Assembly (NCBI GenBank): GCA_036785705.1
Contig: JAWUZG010000159.1
Span: 868,001-932,000 of the forward strand
Direction of reading: 5' to 3'
Length of the DNA stretch: 64,000 nucleotides
Source of the DNA: Acanthornis magna
Lineage: Eukaryota > Chordata > Aves > Passeriformes > Acanthizidae
Program-made: the position numbers and the translations under genes
Notes under the pieces: generated by a model
Seen by the model: the letters and a program-made list of their open reading frames with translations, nothing else
What the model was told of the DNA's origin: nothing
Databases searched by the model: none
Shown here: positions 21,318 through 35,729 of the stretch, in pieces
Layout of the letters: every line of letters begins with the position of its first letter
How positions within the stretch are numbered: the first letter of the stretch is position 1

Positions 21318-24300
21318 TCAGTCGATTTTCACAGCGGCGTAGATCTTCCGCACAAACATGTAGGCTGCGTAGAAGCCGATGGTGCCCGTCAGGAGCCAGA
21401 AGGACAGGACCATGAGGGCAGTGTAGCCAAAGTACAGTAAGGAGGGAATGAACTCAACAATATCCAGCTAAAACAGAAGAGGATGAAAAAATCAGCAAAG
21501 TAACATACAGAAGTGACAAACCAAGCAGTGCCCTCTGCAAGGGGAGCTTTGGCAAAGGGAGGAAAACTTTCATTTTTGTCCAGCTGAAGGGAGATCCCCT
21601 TTGAGGTGGGGTCAGGGAATGCCGCTCTGCACAGGTCCTGGGGCACCTACAGCCTTCTCTCCTATCAGGAAGGGCTGGCAGCACTGCCTTGGGCTGGCAT
21701 GGGGCAGACTGGGGCTTGGCAGGCCCACCATTTCCTTTCCCAAATCCCACAGTCAGCCCCAAAAACATGGCACTTTCACCCAGGAGGAATACCTTGTTCA
21801 CAAAGTAGAAGACAGCGTAGATCAGCACATAGAAGGCAGATCCTCCAGACACCAGGAAGGTCCTCCACCACCAGCGGTAATCCTGACAGGATAAAGAGCC
21901 TCATTATCCCACAGGCTTTCTTCTCCCAGGGCACTGCCTCAGGGAAGCTGTGACCATTCCAGGACAAAGGAGAACACCACCCATCTTCCTTCAAAGGAAA
22001 TCCACCATTTGGGGCTGGGGGACTTTTTTGTCACAGAAGTATTTCAAAACCAAGAGATATGAAGCTGAAGGTGAAGCAAAGCCAGATCAGGCTCAAAGCA
22101 CCTGCTGCCCAAGGACATGGCTCACCTCTGGCCCTGCATTTTGTTTGGTATGTGGACAGAATGGAACAGCTCAAAACACCTTGTGCCCAGCAGAATTCCT
22201 GGTAGGAAACCACAGTTCCCAGCCTAACAGATAATCAAGGAGCTTTAATTCCCCTTAGAGTGAAGGGACATTGGGGACAATCACACCTGTGAAGCTGGGC
22301 CACACTAATCTTTGCTGAGCAGCAGCAATAATGGGACCTGTGCTTTTCCAGGAGCAAGTACCCTGAGCTACCCAAACGACAAACACGGAAATCTCACCTC
22401 AGCACAGAGCTGGAAATACACCATGACAATGCTGATCTGGGAGCAGGATACCACCAGAATTATAAACACCAGAAAGAGGAAGCCGAAAAGGTAATAGAAC
22501 TGGTTCTCCCAGATTGCCTGAAACAAAGACACAGCAGGAATTTGTTTCCATGCTACTGTGATCAATCACTGAACATGGGACTAACTTGTAGCAGCCAACC
22601 AGGGGAAAATGAGGAGCTCCTCAGCCTCACCTAGATGGAATCCCAGATCTAATGCATTTCACAATGTTACTTCAGAGGATTCAGGTTGCAAAAAAGTGCA
22701 CAGGGACAGCTTTGAGACCACTTGTTCATTCCCCTGCATCTCCCAAGCAATGGAACAGCAAATTCCTCCCCGTCCATACAAGGCAAAAATGGGCAGCAGC
22801 TGAAACAGTGACTGTCTCAAGACCTTGATGTAATGTTACAGTAAATTTCATCTTTACCACAATCCTTCAAATCACCAGGAGTGTCCCATAGCTCTCTCTG
22901 GAAACTACTGAATGGCCTGTAAGAAACCAGCTACCCTCTTCAGAGAATAAAGGAATAGGAAACTGCTCCAGTGGAACCCACCCCCCGTCAAAAGCTTTGG
23001 CATAAGAGGAATCCCACTGAGGAGGAAAGTGGATTACATGCTTACACTGAAAATGAAGAACAGTTCGATGAACATGGCTCCGAAAGGCAGAATACCAGCC
23101 ATGAGGATCCTACAGAGCAGAAAGAAAAACCATAAGCAGCACAATAAAACTGCGCGGACATTTAAAAAATCCTTGTAACCACACAGAACACTCCAAGCAA
23201 AGGCTCTACATATCCAGATTACTAAATTTCACAGGCAATGGCACAGCTGCTCCCACTGTTGAGCATGTATCACTGCTACAAGCACCCCTCATAACACATC
23301 CAAATTATCAGTGTTGTCTCAAGGAACCCCATCTGCCATCTGCCCATGTCCAAAGAGCAGCAGAAGGTGACACTCAGCAACCCAAGGGGACTGAGGGGAG
23401 AGGACTTAACTCACCGTATTTCCCAGACACTCATCACTCACCCCACAAATTTGTTCATATACCACCTCTGCTCCGGGATCTGCCTGGGAATCTGATTTGT
23501 CCGTACAGGATTGTCATACGGCTGCTTGCGAAATCCAAAGTAGTAACCCAGGTAGACCAAGGGCAAGGAGATCCCAAACCACATGCACAGCAAGGCCACC
23601 ATGGTAGGGAAAGGCACCTGGAATCACACCAAGAGCCACAGAAGTGAGGCTGACAGCTCGCCTGCCCTAGGGACTGATGTCATCGGCCAAGCCAACCCTC
23701 CAGTCACCCACTTGGAAAGGTCTGGGAAGCCAAGTGAGTCCCTACCAGCCCAGTGACCCACTCCCACCCAGCAGACCCCAGGCTGAGGGTGGCACCTACC
23801 GCACCAGAGGAGTGTTTCCCCCAGATGAAGCAGTTGAGGATGAAGCAGATGCTGAAGACGACACCCGGATACAGGGTCGCTGTCTGCAAGAGGAACCACA
23901 GTGTAAAAGAAAGCACCTGACTCATCAGCCAGACATTCCTCTGGAATAAATCCATCCCTGAGACAAGGCACATGTGGAGAAGTGTCCCTTTTGCTACTGA
24001 ATGAAGACACAGAGCTGGGCTGTGGGGAGGATCTCAGACAATCTTCTTTGCTCTAGTACATGCTCTGGTGGTGCCTTTCCTGTGCAGCTACAAGGACTCA
24101 ACCCACAGTAAATGTGCAGCACAGCCAGACTGTGTCCAGCTAAAATGCATGGAGCTTATCCACAGATCTTGCCATCAGCAAATCTGGATAAACAGCTCAG
24201 AACATCCAAGACTCACACAAAAAGCTCCCTTCTTCCATCGATGGCCTTTCAGAGTCCGGTATAAGCGGCCAGCAAAGAATCCACCAAAAACCCTGGACAG

Positions 24301-27300
24301 AAACAAGCCAAGACAACGAAAATGAGCTGTTGTTGCTGGGGAGAAGCAGGACAGCACTGGGGGGAAGCCGTGGAGGCACCTACCCCATGAACATGAAGAG
24401 GAAGCAGGCAGTTGTCATCAGCGCGCCCCGGCTCGAAGGCGACAGCATCCCCAGCATAGCAACAACTGCAGAGGGAAACAGGACAAGGAACAGCAGCTCT
24501 GAGGGACATGTGCTGCAGCTGGAGGACAGGGGCCTGTCCCATCCACAGCCCACAGCTCCTGGAATCTCTGCACAGGCCTGATTTCCTTCACAGCATAACA
24601 CATCCACAGCCTCCAGCACCGGCCAGAGAGGAAGGCACAGCTTTGATCTCAGCTACAGACCATGCTTCAGCCTCAGCTTCCCCAGGGATGGGAGCAGGTG
24701 CAGCTCAGCAGGCAAGGCACACCTGTGCAAAAGTCTCCCAGCCCACTATCAGCCAGGGCTCACAGCTTGGCAAAGGAAATAGAATCACACAAAGCTGCCT
24801 TCAGCTAGGAAATGTCATCTGGCAGCTCTGCAGTGCCGAGCCCAGGCCGATGGCAACAGGAAGCAGCTTTATGGGCCTCACTCCAGCTAAGGTGAGCACA
24901 GGGTGAAATCAAACATCCTCAAGCATCATTCATGTTTACAGCCACCCCGTGCAACGTGCCACTTACAGATGACAATCAGGATCATACAGAAGAGCTGAAT
25001 TCCAGAACCCAGGAGAGAGCTGAGGATCATAGGGTACTGTGGAGGCCTGAAGACATCTCCATGCACAAGTTTCCAACCAGATTCCTCCATGGTATCTTCC
25101 TGTAGCAACAACAGAAAAAGGAGGTTATTTAGATGTGATATGCCAATGGAAATTAAGGTCCTATCACAGCCAGCCTAAGAGGTTAACTTCCCTGGATCCA
25201 GCTTTTCTACCAAATTCTACCACTCTACCAAGAAACTTCTTTCGTCTTGGGCTAAAAACAGCTGAGACCTGAATTTTCAGTGCCAGGGCACACATTTACA
25301 GAGCTGTCCACAATTGTTGCTTAGGTTTGAAGACATCCAAACTGATTTGTTCTTGTACAGACAGAAGAAAGTGAGTGACAGCACAACACAACTGCCCCTC
25401 CCGTGGCCAGGGCTCAAAGAAAAGCAGAGGCAAGTGAAGAAACAATATACCCAAGTCTGCACACTAGATCCCTCCTGGTCTGTGTTTCCCTCCCTCTCCA
25501 ATCCCAGCCTCAGCAACAAACACATACAATGTCATCTTCCTTGTTGTAGTTGGCAATGTCCTTCCGCAGAGTCCGGATGATGATCATGCTGAGAATCCCT
25601 GAAAACAAGCACAAACTGAGCTCAGCTCAGAGGCTCCTACATGGCTGTGCTGCTCTCATGCTGTGCAACCACATGGTTCCCACCAATACACTGTTCTTTC
25701 TAGGAGTGGAGGTCTTGGGTCATCAGCAAAGACAGAAACAAAACCCCAAGGAGGAGGGAAGGCAGTATTCCAGCAGGAATGGGGCATTGTGGCCTTCTTG
25801 TAGGTTTTTTTACTCCCTCACTGACCCCAGTAAGAGAAAGGCTGTTTACTGCCTGACCCCACAGGACACTGCTTGAACTGGGAGGTTTTAAGTGCTGATG
25901 TTGGTTTCCTGCCCCTTCTGACCAGGTTCACACATGGCCATATCCTCCTCAAGCCACCTGCAGCTCAGACTTCAAGAAAATTCCCTGCATATAATGGTAA
26001 AGCCTTCCTCACCCCACACATCCACTCACCTGAAAGGAAAAAGACGACCACAACTGAGTTAATGATAGAAAACCAGTGGATCTGCACGTCACTCATGGTC
26101 AGGTATGTGTCCCAGCGGGAAGCCCACTTAATGTCACTTTCCTGAAAGAACAGGAGAGCTCTTCGCACAACAGCACATTCCCAATGTCTTCCACAACTCC
26201 TGTGACAGACACTTGGAGCATCACTGCCAGCCAGCTCCCCAGTACTGCCTCACCTCCCAGTGCACAGAGTAGGTGAAAAGCAACTGGTTCTCTTTAGTAG
26301 GATCTATTTCCTGAGGGGCAGAGCCTGTGGCTTCAGGCAGGGTGCACATGCTCTTCTCATCAGCCTTCAAGTCTGTAAGAGAAAGCATGGCACACGGTCA
26401 GCCCTTCCCTCAGGCACCACCTCTCCCATGGAGCATCACCCTGAGGGAACTGGGCTGCAGTAATTCCAGGTACTGTGGGGAAGCACTCGCTCCTTGCTCA
26501 CCTGCTCTGCAGTTTGCAAAACTATTCTCCTGACCAGCAGTGGAGCACCATTAACAAACTTTCAGGAAAGCTATGCACAGGGCTCTGCTTAACTGGAAGG
26601 ATAAAAGCCAAAGGTTCTGAGGCCAAGGACCTAGACCATGAACAAATCCTCTATTTCACATGATATGCTGAGAAACAAGACCTCTGCAGCAGTGCTTGCT
26701 CTGCCAGAGGAGACCTGCATGGGGTGATCCACACCATGAGCAATTGCCCTTCTAGACACCCTTTTACACTGGGCTCACTGATGTAGAAGTGCTTTCCCCT
26801 AAACATTATTTTTAAAACTCAATCCCCCTAGAACAGTTCCAAATATCCTGTGTGTCCCTGGACTAGCACACAGTGTCCCAGTCAGGGAGATATGCACCAC
26901 AACAAGAGCTAGAGTGCCAGACATGCCTCATACCAGATGACACAGTGCAAAAAAATCCAACCCCAAAACCTCAAACTCAGATCTTTTTACAGGAATTGAT
27001 TTTCCATGGATTGCAATTCATAGATATCTCTCTATTGTTTGTACTTCCTTAATAACAAAGTGGTTTATTATTCTTATAATTTAGACTAATTTCTGTGCCC
27101 TGTGAAGCAACAATTGGCACCCTAATACATTAGTGGCATCTGGCTCTTGTCCGTACAGGAGGTTTGTCCCCCTTGCTCCCCTCCCCAGAAGTCTCTTACC
27201 TTCCAGTTTAATGCTTTGGGGAATCACCTCAAAGCGCACCACCCTGTAGGTGTGCTCCTGGCTCTCTTCCACATCCTCTCTGTGGTAGTAAAGGATGAAG

Positions 27301-30300
27301 GAGAGGTGGTTGTGCAGGTAGAACTGAAACAGTGACATGAAATAAAACATCAGCACCCAATGGGAGGAAGAGGCAAAGCTGAAAAGCAACAACTGCAGAA
27401 AACAGCTTTAGTGAGGGAAAACTAAAGACTCCAACACCAGAGATCAGTCAGCCTGGGGGGGCACAGTGCCTTTGCTCTGCTCTGAGGGGAAACCATTGCA
27501 TGAACCAGTCCAAAGTTACACAGTGAATAAAAGCAAGGACTCCTGGTTATTGTACCAGCAGTCCAGCACCCACCCGCTTCTTCCCACAAGAGACCCCTGC
27601 CTCATATTTCCACTCTTTATAAAACTTTTTGGTCGCATTCCCAGTTCTGATACTCTCTGGCAGACCTCTAACAGACACCCAGATCTCCTCCAGGCACCCT
27701 CACACAGCACCTCAGTTCTCTACCTTGTTACCGTCCATAAACCCAAGCCTATATCCATGCTCGAACTGCACATCCTTCTCCTTCTTCTTCTCCTCTTCCT
27801 CACGATTGGAATAAAACTCCAGCCGTGTTGCCACAGGGAGGTTATCAGCAATGCTGAAAACACAGATTTCAGATCAAATTTGTCCACAGCACCAAATCCC
27901 CCCTGACACAAACCCACGCTTGAGGTGACTCACAGGTGGACATAGTAATCCTCCCTGATGCGCTCAGCGATGAGCTTGCTCTGCTCCACTGTCAGAGTGA
28001 CTGGCTTGTTGGGAAAGTTACACAGAACTTCACATTTCTTCTCCACGTTCATGGAAACCTGGAAAGGTGTATTTACAATTCGGTCCCCTCGAAGAACCTC
28101 ACCTGGAAAACAGAAAAATACAGACAGGGTTGGAGAATGCCAGGCTCCCTGCTTCTGATCCTGCTGCCAAGCACTGTCCAAGCTGGAGGGACCACAGCAA
28201 GTCTCCTTGCACTTTCAGGAGAGTCTAGCTACTTTGTTGAAAGTATCAAGCACTGCTCATGAAGCAGGTTACACACTCTCCTTCAGGACAAGCATTTTCT
28301 CTAACACGTGGACACGGCTGTTTGCAGACAGCCAGCACACAGTGAATCAGAGGGAGCAGGATCTCCCAGCTCAGCAGAAGTGACATTTGCAATTGGTTTT
28401 ACCCCTGTTAACACCCCCAACACTGTCTGACAGGTACACACCAAGGTTCTCAGCCTTGTATGTGATCTTGCTGGGCTGGCAGAAGGGCAGTGAGTAGTAT
28501 TCGTATGGCAGCTGTGTCCGGGAGCTCGTCAGCTTCACAGCCTGCAGGAAGAATGGAAGGATTATCCCCATGAAAGAATTCCAGATACTTTCCTGTCCTC
28601 TCAGCATCATCCAGAAGCTGATGCTTACTTCAAGACACCTTCCATAATGCTCACTTCTGGAAGATACTACTACTACTATTAAAAATAGTAACAGAGACAG
28701 ATGTTCCTGAGAGACTTCCAGTAGCAATTCATTCACAGAGAAACACTCAAAAAACAAAGCATGGTTTCACAAATTCATGTCTCAATGGAGTCCTAAGAAA
28801 CAACAAAGAGCTCAAATGAGATTCAAAAGTCACATTTCATGTAAGATTTCCTCAAACAAAAATTCAACTCCCACTGGACCTAGAGGTCTGGTTTCCAGTG
28901 CTATGAAGAGTTCAGCAATTTTAATCTCTGCAAAGAAAGCCAGAGAGCCACCAGTCTGGGAAGACAAGGTGACCAACCACAAACATTCCTGGAGAGTTTC
29001 CACAAATCACAGGGCACAGGGGAAGTGCAGAGACATACCACAACAGCCAAGGCCACAGTTGCTCCGAAAAACAGAAGTGTTTTGTAACACAGCCAAGCTT
29101 GTTTATTGGAAGAGTGCTGGCAAACACACTGACTTGCCTAAGCATTTGAGGAAGCATTTGGCTCCTGAAATCCCTTTGAGAACAGCCATTCCAATACCCT
29201 CTTCTTCTGGGAAGCTCACTGTAGCCACAGGCAAGTCTCATTTGCTTAAAAATAGCCTATATCTGGCAGCCTGTGGCCAAAGAGAAAACTGTGCTGTGCT
29301 TCACGTGGGCGCAGCCAACCTCAGCAGCCCCAAGGGTGCTGGATTTGCTGAGGCAGAGGCCACAGCTTTAGAAAAAGAAATGAAATGGGCTATAAATCAC
29401 CGATGTCTGAAAGCAAAGCCTGGTTTCCTCATGGAGAGGTGCAGCAGCTCTGTCATTGAGTACCAGCAACGCTGCACATGAAACAGCTCTCAGCAAGGCT
29501 GGGCTGAAAGACCTGCAAGGACAAACACTTCCACTTGGGAAGGGCTTCTCATGGATTTCCCCGGTACTGAGCCACAACATGAGCAAACTGGGTATTGAGA
29601 AGGTCTGATTCAGACCTTATTCCACCATTCACCTTCCACCCAAAGGCACACTCTCGGTAAGCACTTTGAGAGTCAATATAATGCTGAAGAATTAAGTTCA
29701 CTTCAAAGCCACAGTGAGAAAGGAACCCTTTTCCCAAATAGAGCAACATCTTGAGAGCTTTGGTGCAACAACTGAAGGAATTTGGTAGAAGAGATTGGCA
29801 GCAAGAGCAGGAACCACACTGGGAACTGAACATTGTGAAACAGAGGAAATATCTGAATGCAAAATTTTAGCAACAGGATCCTCAAATTTGACTTTCCAGC
29901 TCCACTTAGCTGCTAAGATATAAAAAATAAAAAATCCAAAAGATAAAAACCCCCAAACCAAACAGACTAACAGCACTGAGTTCATCTTACCTTTATTTCT
30001 ACAGGATCATTGCGGTGGAAGTTGATAGGAGCCACCCCAGGTACATAGAACGAGTCTGTGCTGTGCAGCAACAACAGCAGGCCCAGCACATATCTTAGCC
30101 TTTCCTGTAAAAAGGAGAAGAAACAGCAAAATATAACAGAAACACTGGAACAACATTAGAGATGGGCAACAACATTCGAAGTGCTCACCCCAGGCATCAG
30201 AAAGGCTGTGCAGTCAGGTGATAAAACAAATTAAATTCACAGCTGTTCTTAGCTTTGTTTTGTGACTCTCATCAAGTCACTTCCCACTCTGGGTATCTCT

Positions 30301-33300
30301 GCCTCTTCATCTGCAATTAGGAAAACTTCGGCTTTGCTCAACCACAACAAAAATGCAATTTTTATCTGCACCATGGGGCATCGAGCAGGCCATCACTTCA
30401 CTTTTCTGTTCCCCCCCATCTGAGCTCCCTGTGTTACAAAACTCCACAGATTAGTAGAGAAGAGGGCCCTGGATGTGGAGTCAGGTGTGACACCAGTAAG
30501 TGCACCCAAGTGACAGTCACATCACCATTCCCTCCTGTTCCACTCTGCTTTCCTCACCCCTCTGGGCCACAACACAGTTTGGTAATACGGCAAAAACTTT
30601 TTCACCCCTATTTTAGGGAGCAAGGTGACAGGTCAGTCTGGAAGGTTCAATCAGCTCCTCAGGAACTCCAAGAGAACCCAGGCCACAGCAGCAAACCCTT
30701 CAACCTTTTATTTAACCCTTTTTAACACCTTGCTGCCTCCTCAGCCCCTCCTGTTACCTCAGGTAACCCAGCTTGAGCACAGGCAGGAAGTCTGTGAAAT
30801 GGAAATCAAGCTTTAAAGAGTATTAGCCAGCAGCAGCTTGCCTGGATTAGGACATCAGCTCTGGTATAATCTCACAGCTCTACTAGCTTCAGCCCCTTCT
30901 CCTAAACTCCCTGTGTGTATGGCACCACTGGAAAACCACACAAAACCTGAAGTTTGGTTTGGGGTAACTATTAAGCTAATGCTGCAGCTGTAAGAAATCA
31001 AATCCCCACTGTCCCTATGTGTCCTCAGCGCAGTCAATCAGTCTGATACAGTGCCAGAGGGAACACTCCACAGGCCAGGTGTGCACGAACTGCAGCTCTA
31101 CCATGGGGATCCTTCCTCAGGCTCGGGGGGGGAAATCTGTGCTTATTGCCCCCACACCCTTTCCTCTTAGTCACTTTCTTCCTGTCTTATTCTAAGGCAA
31201 GGAAGGTCTGTTTGGCCCAGAAACCAGTGAGGGCCAACCAGAGCATCCAGATTAGTGGAATTGAGCAGAATGAAAAAACAAACAAACAAAAAAAAACAAA
31301 AAAAAAAAGGCAAAAACATAAGGGGGTTGAAAATCCAAAATCTATTTAAGATGCAAATGCTAGGCACCTACAGAAAATGTTAATACTGAATCATCAAATT
31401 CATGTGGTCTTCCAGTACCTGAAGGCAGCCTACAAGAAAAACTGAGAGAGACTACTTACAAGACCATGGAGTACAAGACAAGGAGGAATGGTTTTAAACT
31501 GTCAGAGAGTAGGGTTAGATTGGATATTAGGAAGAAATTCTTCCTTGTGAGGGTGGTGGGGCATTGGCACAGGCTGTCCAGTGAAGCTGTGGCTGCCCCA
31601 TCCCTGGAAGTGTTCCAGGCCAGGTTGGACAGGGCTTGGAGCAACTAGGTCTAGTGGAAGGTGTCCCTGCCCATGGCACGGTGGTGGAACAAGATGAGCT
31701 TTAAGGACCCTGCCAACCCAAACCATTCTGTGATTCTACAATCTTTTTTGCTTACAGAGGGGATTTTCAGATCTATTCTAAGCACAGCCAAATACACTTG
31801 GAGCAGGCATAAAGCCCCAGCTCGGAAACACTCTTGTTAAAACTGCCAGGGTTTCAATACTGATCTGCCTTGAGACAACACGAGGCTTTTTTTTCTGTGC
31901 TACACTACATTTCGCCTTCCCAGTCTTTTAGAGAGTGCTCAGTGACTCTCTACTGAGTAGGAAAAGGTCCCCTGGGCAGGTGAAGCACTGGAAGGAACCT
32001 GCACTTTTGTCCCACACTGCACTGCAGAGCTGCCAGCAACCTGTAACCCTTATCTCACTTGTCACTGAAGTGACAGACCTACGCAATGTTACTCAAAAAC
32101 CAAAACCACACCAGTGCCACCCTTGCCACAGCAGGCTGAGAGGTGACAAAACAAGGACAGAACTTTCGCAGACACTCAGGAGACACGTGAGCATGCAGAG
32201 GATGAAATTTTTGATGACAACTTTGGCAGAAATCAGGCTGTCTTTGCATACAGATGATGATGACTCAGGCAGCACCAGGCAACAGGAAAGACAAGAGGGC
32301 GACTCTGGAAAGCCTTGCCAGGAAAGAACATTTGGTAGCAAGAAATGGGAATGCTGCTATACAACAGGTGGGGGAGCTTTGGAAGTAAAATACCAAGTAA
32401 ATGCCCAGTGCAGGTTCCTGAGCTGGCAGAGCACAGGGAAGCTAAGGCTGGGGGCCTATCTCATTAGGATCTTTGCTCTTGTACAGACAAATGTTCTTCA
32501 TCTTCTCCAAATGAAGGCAGCAGCTTAGCAATGGCAACACAGACACCACCAAAACCATCAGTGTAACTCATGGGCCTGGACAGGTGATCATCTCACCTGA
32601 GGGCTGCCTGCAAGCTGAGTCCTCCCCCATGCCAGGTCAGAACTTCTAGTTTTGTTTTGGTTCTGTCACAGAGCCCTGGCAAGGCCCAGGCTTCCAGAAA
32701 ACAGGACATACATCTTGCAACCTTTTCCAGTTATTTACCTTTCAGAACACAAAGCACAAAACCCCCTCAGATGACAGTCTTGAATCTGAGGTGCCAGGAA
32801 ATCATGTAACGGAGCAACAAGTAGCAAAACAAATATGCACAACTCCAGACTGAGAAAAACCCAGCTTCATATAGGCAAAAATAGTTCAGATTGCCTAAGT
32901 CTGATTATTTTTCTATATGGAGACATGCAGAGACCCTTTCTTAGGAGAATATGATCTAAATAAAGAAGCAACTGCAGGAGCACAATCACCCATTCCTGTC
33001 CCTCAGATGGAAAGTTCACACACAAACCCTCTCCAAGAAGGCACTTCTGGATAATTATCACTAATCTTGGGATTTGCAGACAACTCCAGGTTTATCTCAC
33101 TCAGAAAGACTTAAACAACATTGCCACTTTCTGTGAATTCACAGAAGGTTCACAAACCACGCTGCCAAAACAGAGGAATTGTTCACTAAACCCCAGCCCG
33201 AGTCAGCACAAAGAGGCCCTAAAACATCCAGTTATTACCACACAGTTGTGCTTCCCTACAGTTCATGGTCCCTCCAGCTACTACTGCCAGAGTCTGAACT

Positions 33301-35182
33301 CCAGTATTTATTTAAGGGAAAGGGAAAACAGCAGCTGTTCCCTGGGGCACTCTGCAACAGTTCCAACTTGCTCCAGAGGGTCCATGGCCTCGCCATGTGC
33401 GCCCAGGACTTCCCTGCCCAGGTTACTGCCAACAATTTAAAGAAACCCTCAAGCAGCAGCAATTCCAAGCATCTGAATCAGGCTGGTGCTGTACCAGGGC
33501 TGATTCAGATCTTAAGAGTTTCACAATTCACATAGGAACTCAACAACAGAACACAGTATTTGCTCAAAGAAAGGAAAAGGAAGTAGGAAGTGACAATGAT
33601 GGGTATCATGAATTGTCCCATCTCTTTTTGGCAGGGAAGGGCAGGAGGGACATCAAACAGCCATAATCAAGAGCTGTTAACTTTCAAAGACAGCTTAGAA
33701 GAGAAACAGGGAAAACAAACTGTGCAGAGCTATTTGTCCAAATGGATACACACAACTCTCCTATTCCATTCCACTTACTGAAACTTTTTAATATGGTGAC
33801 AGAAAGGGAGGAAAGACACAACCCACTACTCTGTAGGAGGAAAAAAACCAACAAAACTCTCTCACACACGTAACCTCCATTCTACCCTCAGGCACATTAA
33901 CAGGACATGCATAACACTAATTGCACCTGCTCTTCCCCAGCTCCAAGGTGTCAGCCTGACACTCATTCCCTTTTCCAAGGGCTCCTTAGATGATCTTGAC
34001 AACTGTCTGGACAAACTCATCTTTATTACATCCCTGCCCTGCTCACCCTGCACTGGAGGAGCTGCTGAGAGCCCCTCGGAAGGGGACAAGTGCTGCATTC
34101 ACATTGACTTCAGAGCTCCTTTGACACCAGGAGAGCTGCTGGCAGCCTTCTCTGCCCTTCATACAAGAGAGCAAGAGGAAATTCCCAGTAGGACCATCCT
34201 CAGCTCTCAAAGCCATCTGAGCACTCCCTCCTCCCTGCCTGGGGGAAAGCCAGCAGGATATGAAGATGCTTAAAGCAAATTAAAGGAAAACCTCGGCTCT
34301 CCCAATCCACTCCCAGTCTTTCCATGAGTCACCTCAAACTCCGGTCAGCATCGACCTTTGTATCAGCACACATCCTTTATCCATTCCACTACTCCTGCAA
34401 TGCATTGTCACAGAAATATCCTCCTAAAAAAGCAAGGAGGAAATCCGTTTTACTCCTATAAGACTTCAAGGCAGATAACATATGTCTCAGCAGCTCATTT
34501 TCTGCTCTGTGAGGTAGCACTGATGCTCGCCTAACTCAGCGAATTCCCACCAGGAACACCTTCAGTTCTCCGAGGATTAAGGGAATAATTCAGTAGTAAT
34601 ATCAGGGGTGCTGGGATGCGAGAAGGTGAAGCAGCTGCTTAAACCCAGACCCGATAACCACCACCAGACACTTGTGAAAACCACACACAGAGCAACAACC
34701 TCCCTGCTTGGCACCTGCACCGGGCACAGGCTAACATCTTGGAAGAGAAGGGAAAAGGAAGTGCCGGTGCTCCCTACAACTCACACCGCTCCGAGCCCCC
34801 CGCCCGGCCCCTCCTGCCCAAACAACGCCGTGAACCGCAGAAACGGAGCAAACTTTGCTGCCAAAGGAGGGCGGGAAAGGCGGGGCAGGAACCCGCTTGG
34901 CTCCGCTGGGCCTCTGGGCACCGAGCGGCGGCCCAAGCTCTGCCCTCCGCCGGTGACACCGCCGGGAGACGGGGGACAGCCGCAAGGCCCCGGGCGGGAC
35001 CGTGGAGCTTCCCCCGGCCAGGGGCCGGGCCCGCATCCCTCCCAGCGCGGTGTAGGCCCGACTAGAGCCCCCGCACTGAGCCCCGCGCCGAGGCCGCCGC
35101 CGGGCCGGGCCGGGGGGCAGCGGGTGGGACGCGGGGCCGGGCCGGGCCCCGCCGCACTCACCATCGCCGCTGACGCCGCCAT
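21318..35182 (-). CDS. TM9SF4: Transmembrane 9 superfamily member 4 (nonaspanin)
   Basis: This is a nine-pass Golgi/endosomal protein linked in mammals to glycine-rich membrane-segment sorting, phagocytosis and V-ATPase assembly. Eighteen coding exons, 5' to 3': 35182-35162, 30104-29991, 28541-28442, 28102-27934, 27853-27724, 27323-27200, 26372-26254, 26141-26030, 25598-25528, 25099-24967, 24465-24384, 24292-24217, 23883-23800, 23617-23442, 23109-23046, 22517-22398, 21882-21793, 21467-21318. They give 644 aa, against 642 in human. The N terminus MAASAAM precedes a signal peptide, then a luminal domain (to about residue 280) with [10 protein letters not shown] and EDYYVHL. The first membrane segment is near [15 protein letters not shown]; eight more follow from [10 protein letters not shown] onward. 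The tail ends AAVKID, which carries the KxD Golgi-retention/COPI motif of the family. Exon 1 encodes only seven residues, and intron 1 is about 5 kb. Confidence 0.97.
31273..31308. repeat. A-rich / (AAAC)n simple repeat
   Basis: A run of AAAC units followed by poly-A, interrupted by C. It lies in TM9SF4 intron 1, about 150 bases before a plus-oriented CR1 fragment. Confidence 0.85.
31466..31741 (+). mobile_element. CR1 LINE 3'-end fragment
   Basis: This is the sense CR1 tail: TTAGGAAGAAATTCTTCC, then GGGCATTGGCACAGGCTGTC, GGACAGGGCTTGGAGCAAC, GTCTAGTGGAAGGTGTCCC, and a terminal CCATTCTGTGATTCTAC. It lies in TM9SF4 intron 1, antisense to the gene. Only the 3' end is left and there is no ORF. 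Confidence 0.95.
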
Positions 35183-35660
35183 CTTGGATCCACGTGTCGG
35201 CGCTGACGTCACCGGAAGCGGCGCGCGGTTGGCTGCGGGGCCGATCGCCATGGCGACCGCGGCGGCTCGGCAGGACCGCACCGGGCGGCCGCGCTCCGCG
35301 CTGCCGGGGCCGGGAACAGCTTAGCCCCGGATCATCCCAGCTCTTCTGCCGGGCGGGGTGGGGCGGGAGTCGCCGCTCCAGTCCCCAGCGGGTCGCCGGC
35401 CCCGCAAAGCCGACCGGGGAGGGGGCGGCCTGCGCCGCCATCTTTGCTGAGGGCAGCGGCCTTTGCATGGAGGGCGGGCACGACGCCGCGGCCGCCATGT
35501 TTGGTGAGGGCTCCCAGGCGGTGGGGCCGGGAGGCGCCCGGCTCGTTCCGAACCTCCCGGTCCCTGCGATCCCACTACGGCGGTCCGCGGCCCGGGGCCT
35601 GCTCCGAGGGTCATGCGTTCCTGCTCTGCTCTGGAGCCCCCGCTCCAAGGGGCCCTGCGG
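34750..35660 (-). promoter_or_regulatory. CpG-island promoter of TM9SF4
   Basis: This dense CpG tract surrounds the TM9SF4 start codon at 35182. Just upstream on the minus strand are a CACGTG E-box (35191-35196), a perfect CRE TGACGTCA (35204-35211) and an ETS-type CCGGAAG (35212-35218). The start codon lies inside AAGATGGCGGC, a YY1-type initiator motif; a similar GCCATCTTTG is near 35438. There is no TATA box. The island occupies the gap between TM9SF4 and the HCK 3' end. Confidence 0.8.
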
Positions 35661-35729
35661 ACCCTAACGTTGTCCCATCCGCCTCTCCTCTGGTCGGGCT
35701 GTGGAGCAGAAGGAACGGCCAGGAGAGGA

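Noticed and set aside
31935..32528. 197-codon plus-strand open frame in TM9SF4 intron 1
   Set aside because: No family resemblance, no start or splice context, and it is shorter than the other antisense frame. Chance is sufficient.
34608..35667. Several 150-300 codon frames around the TM9SF4 promoter
   Set aside because: They are GC-driven shadows in a CpG island on both strands. The supported coding exon here is the seven-codon TM9SF4 exon 1.
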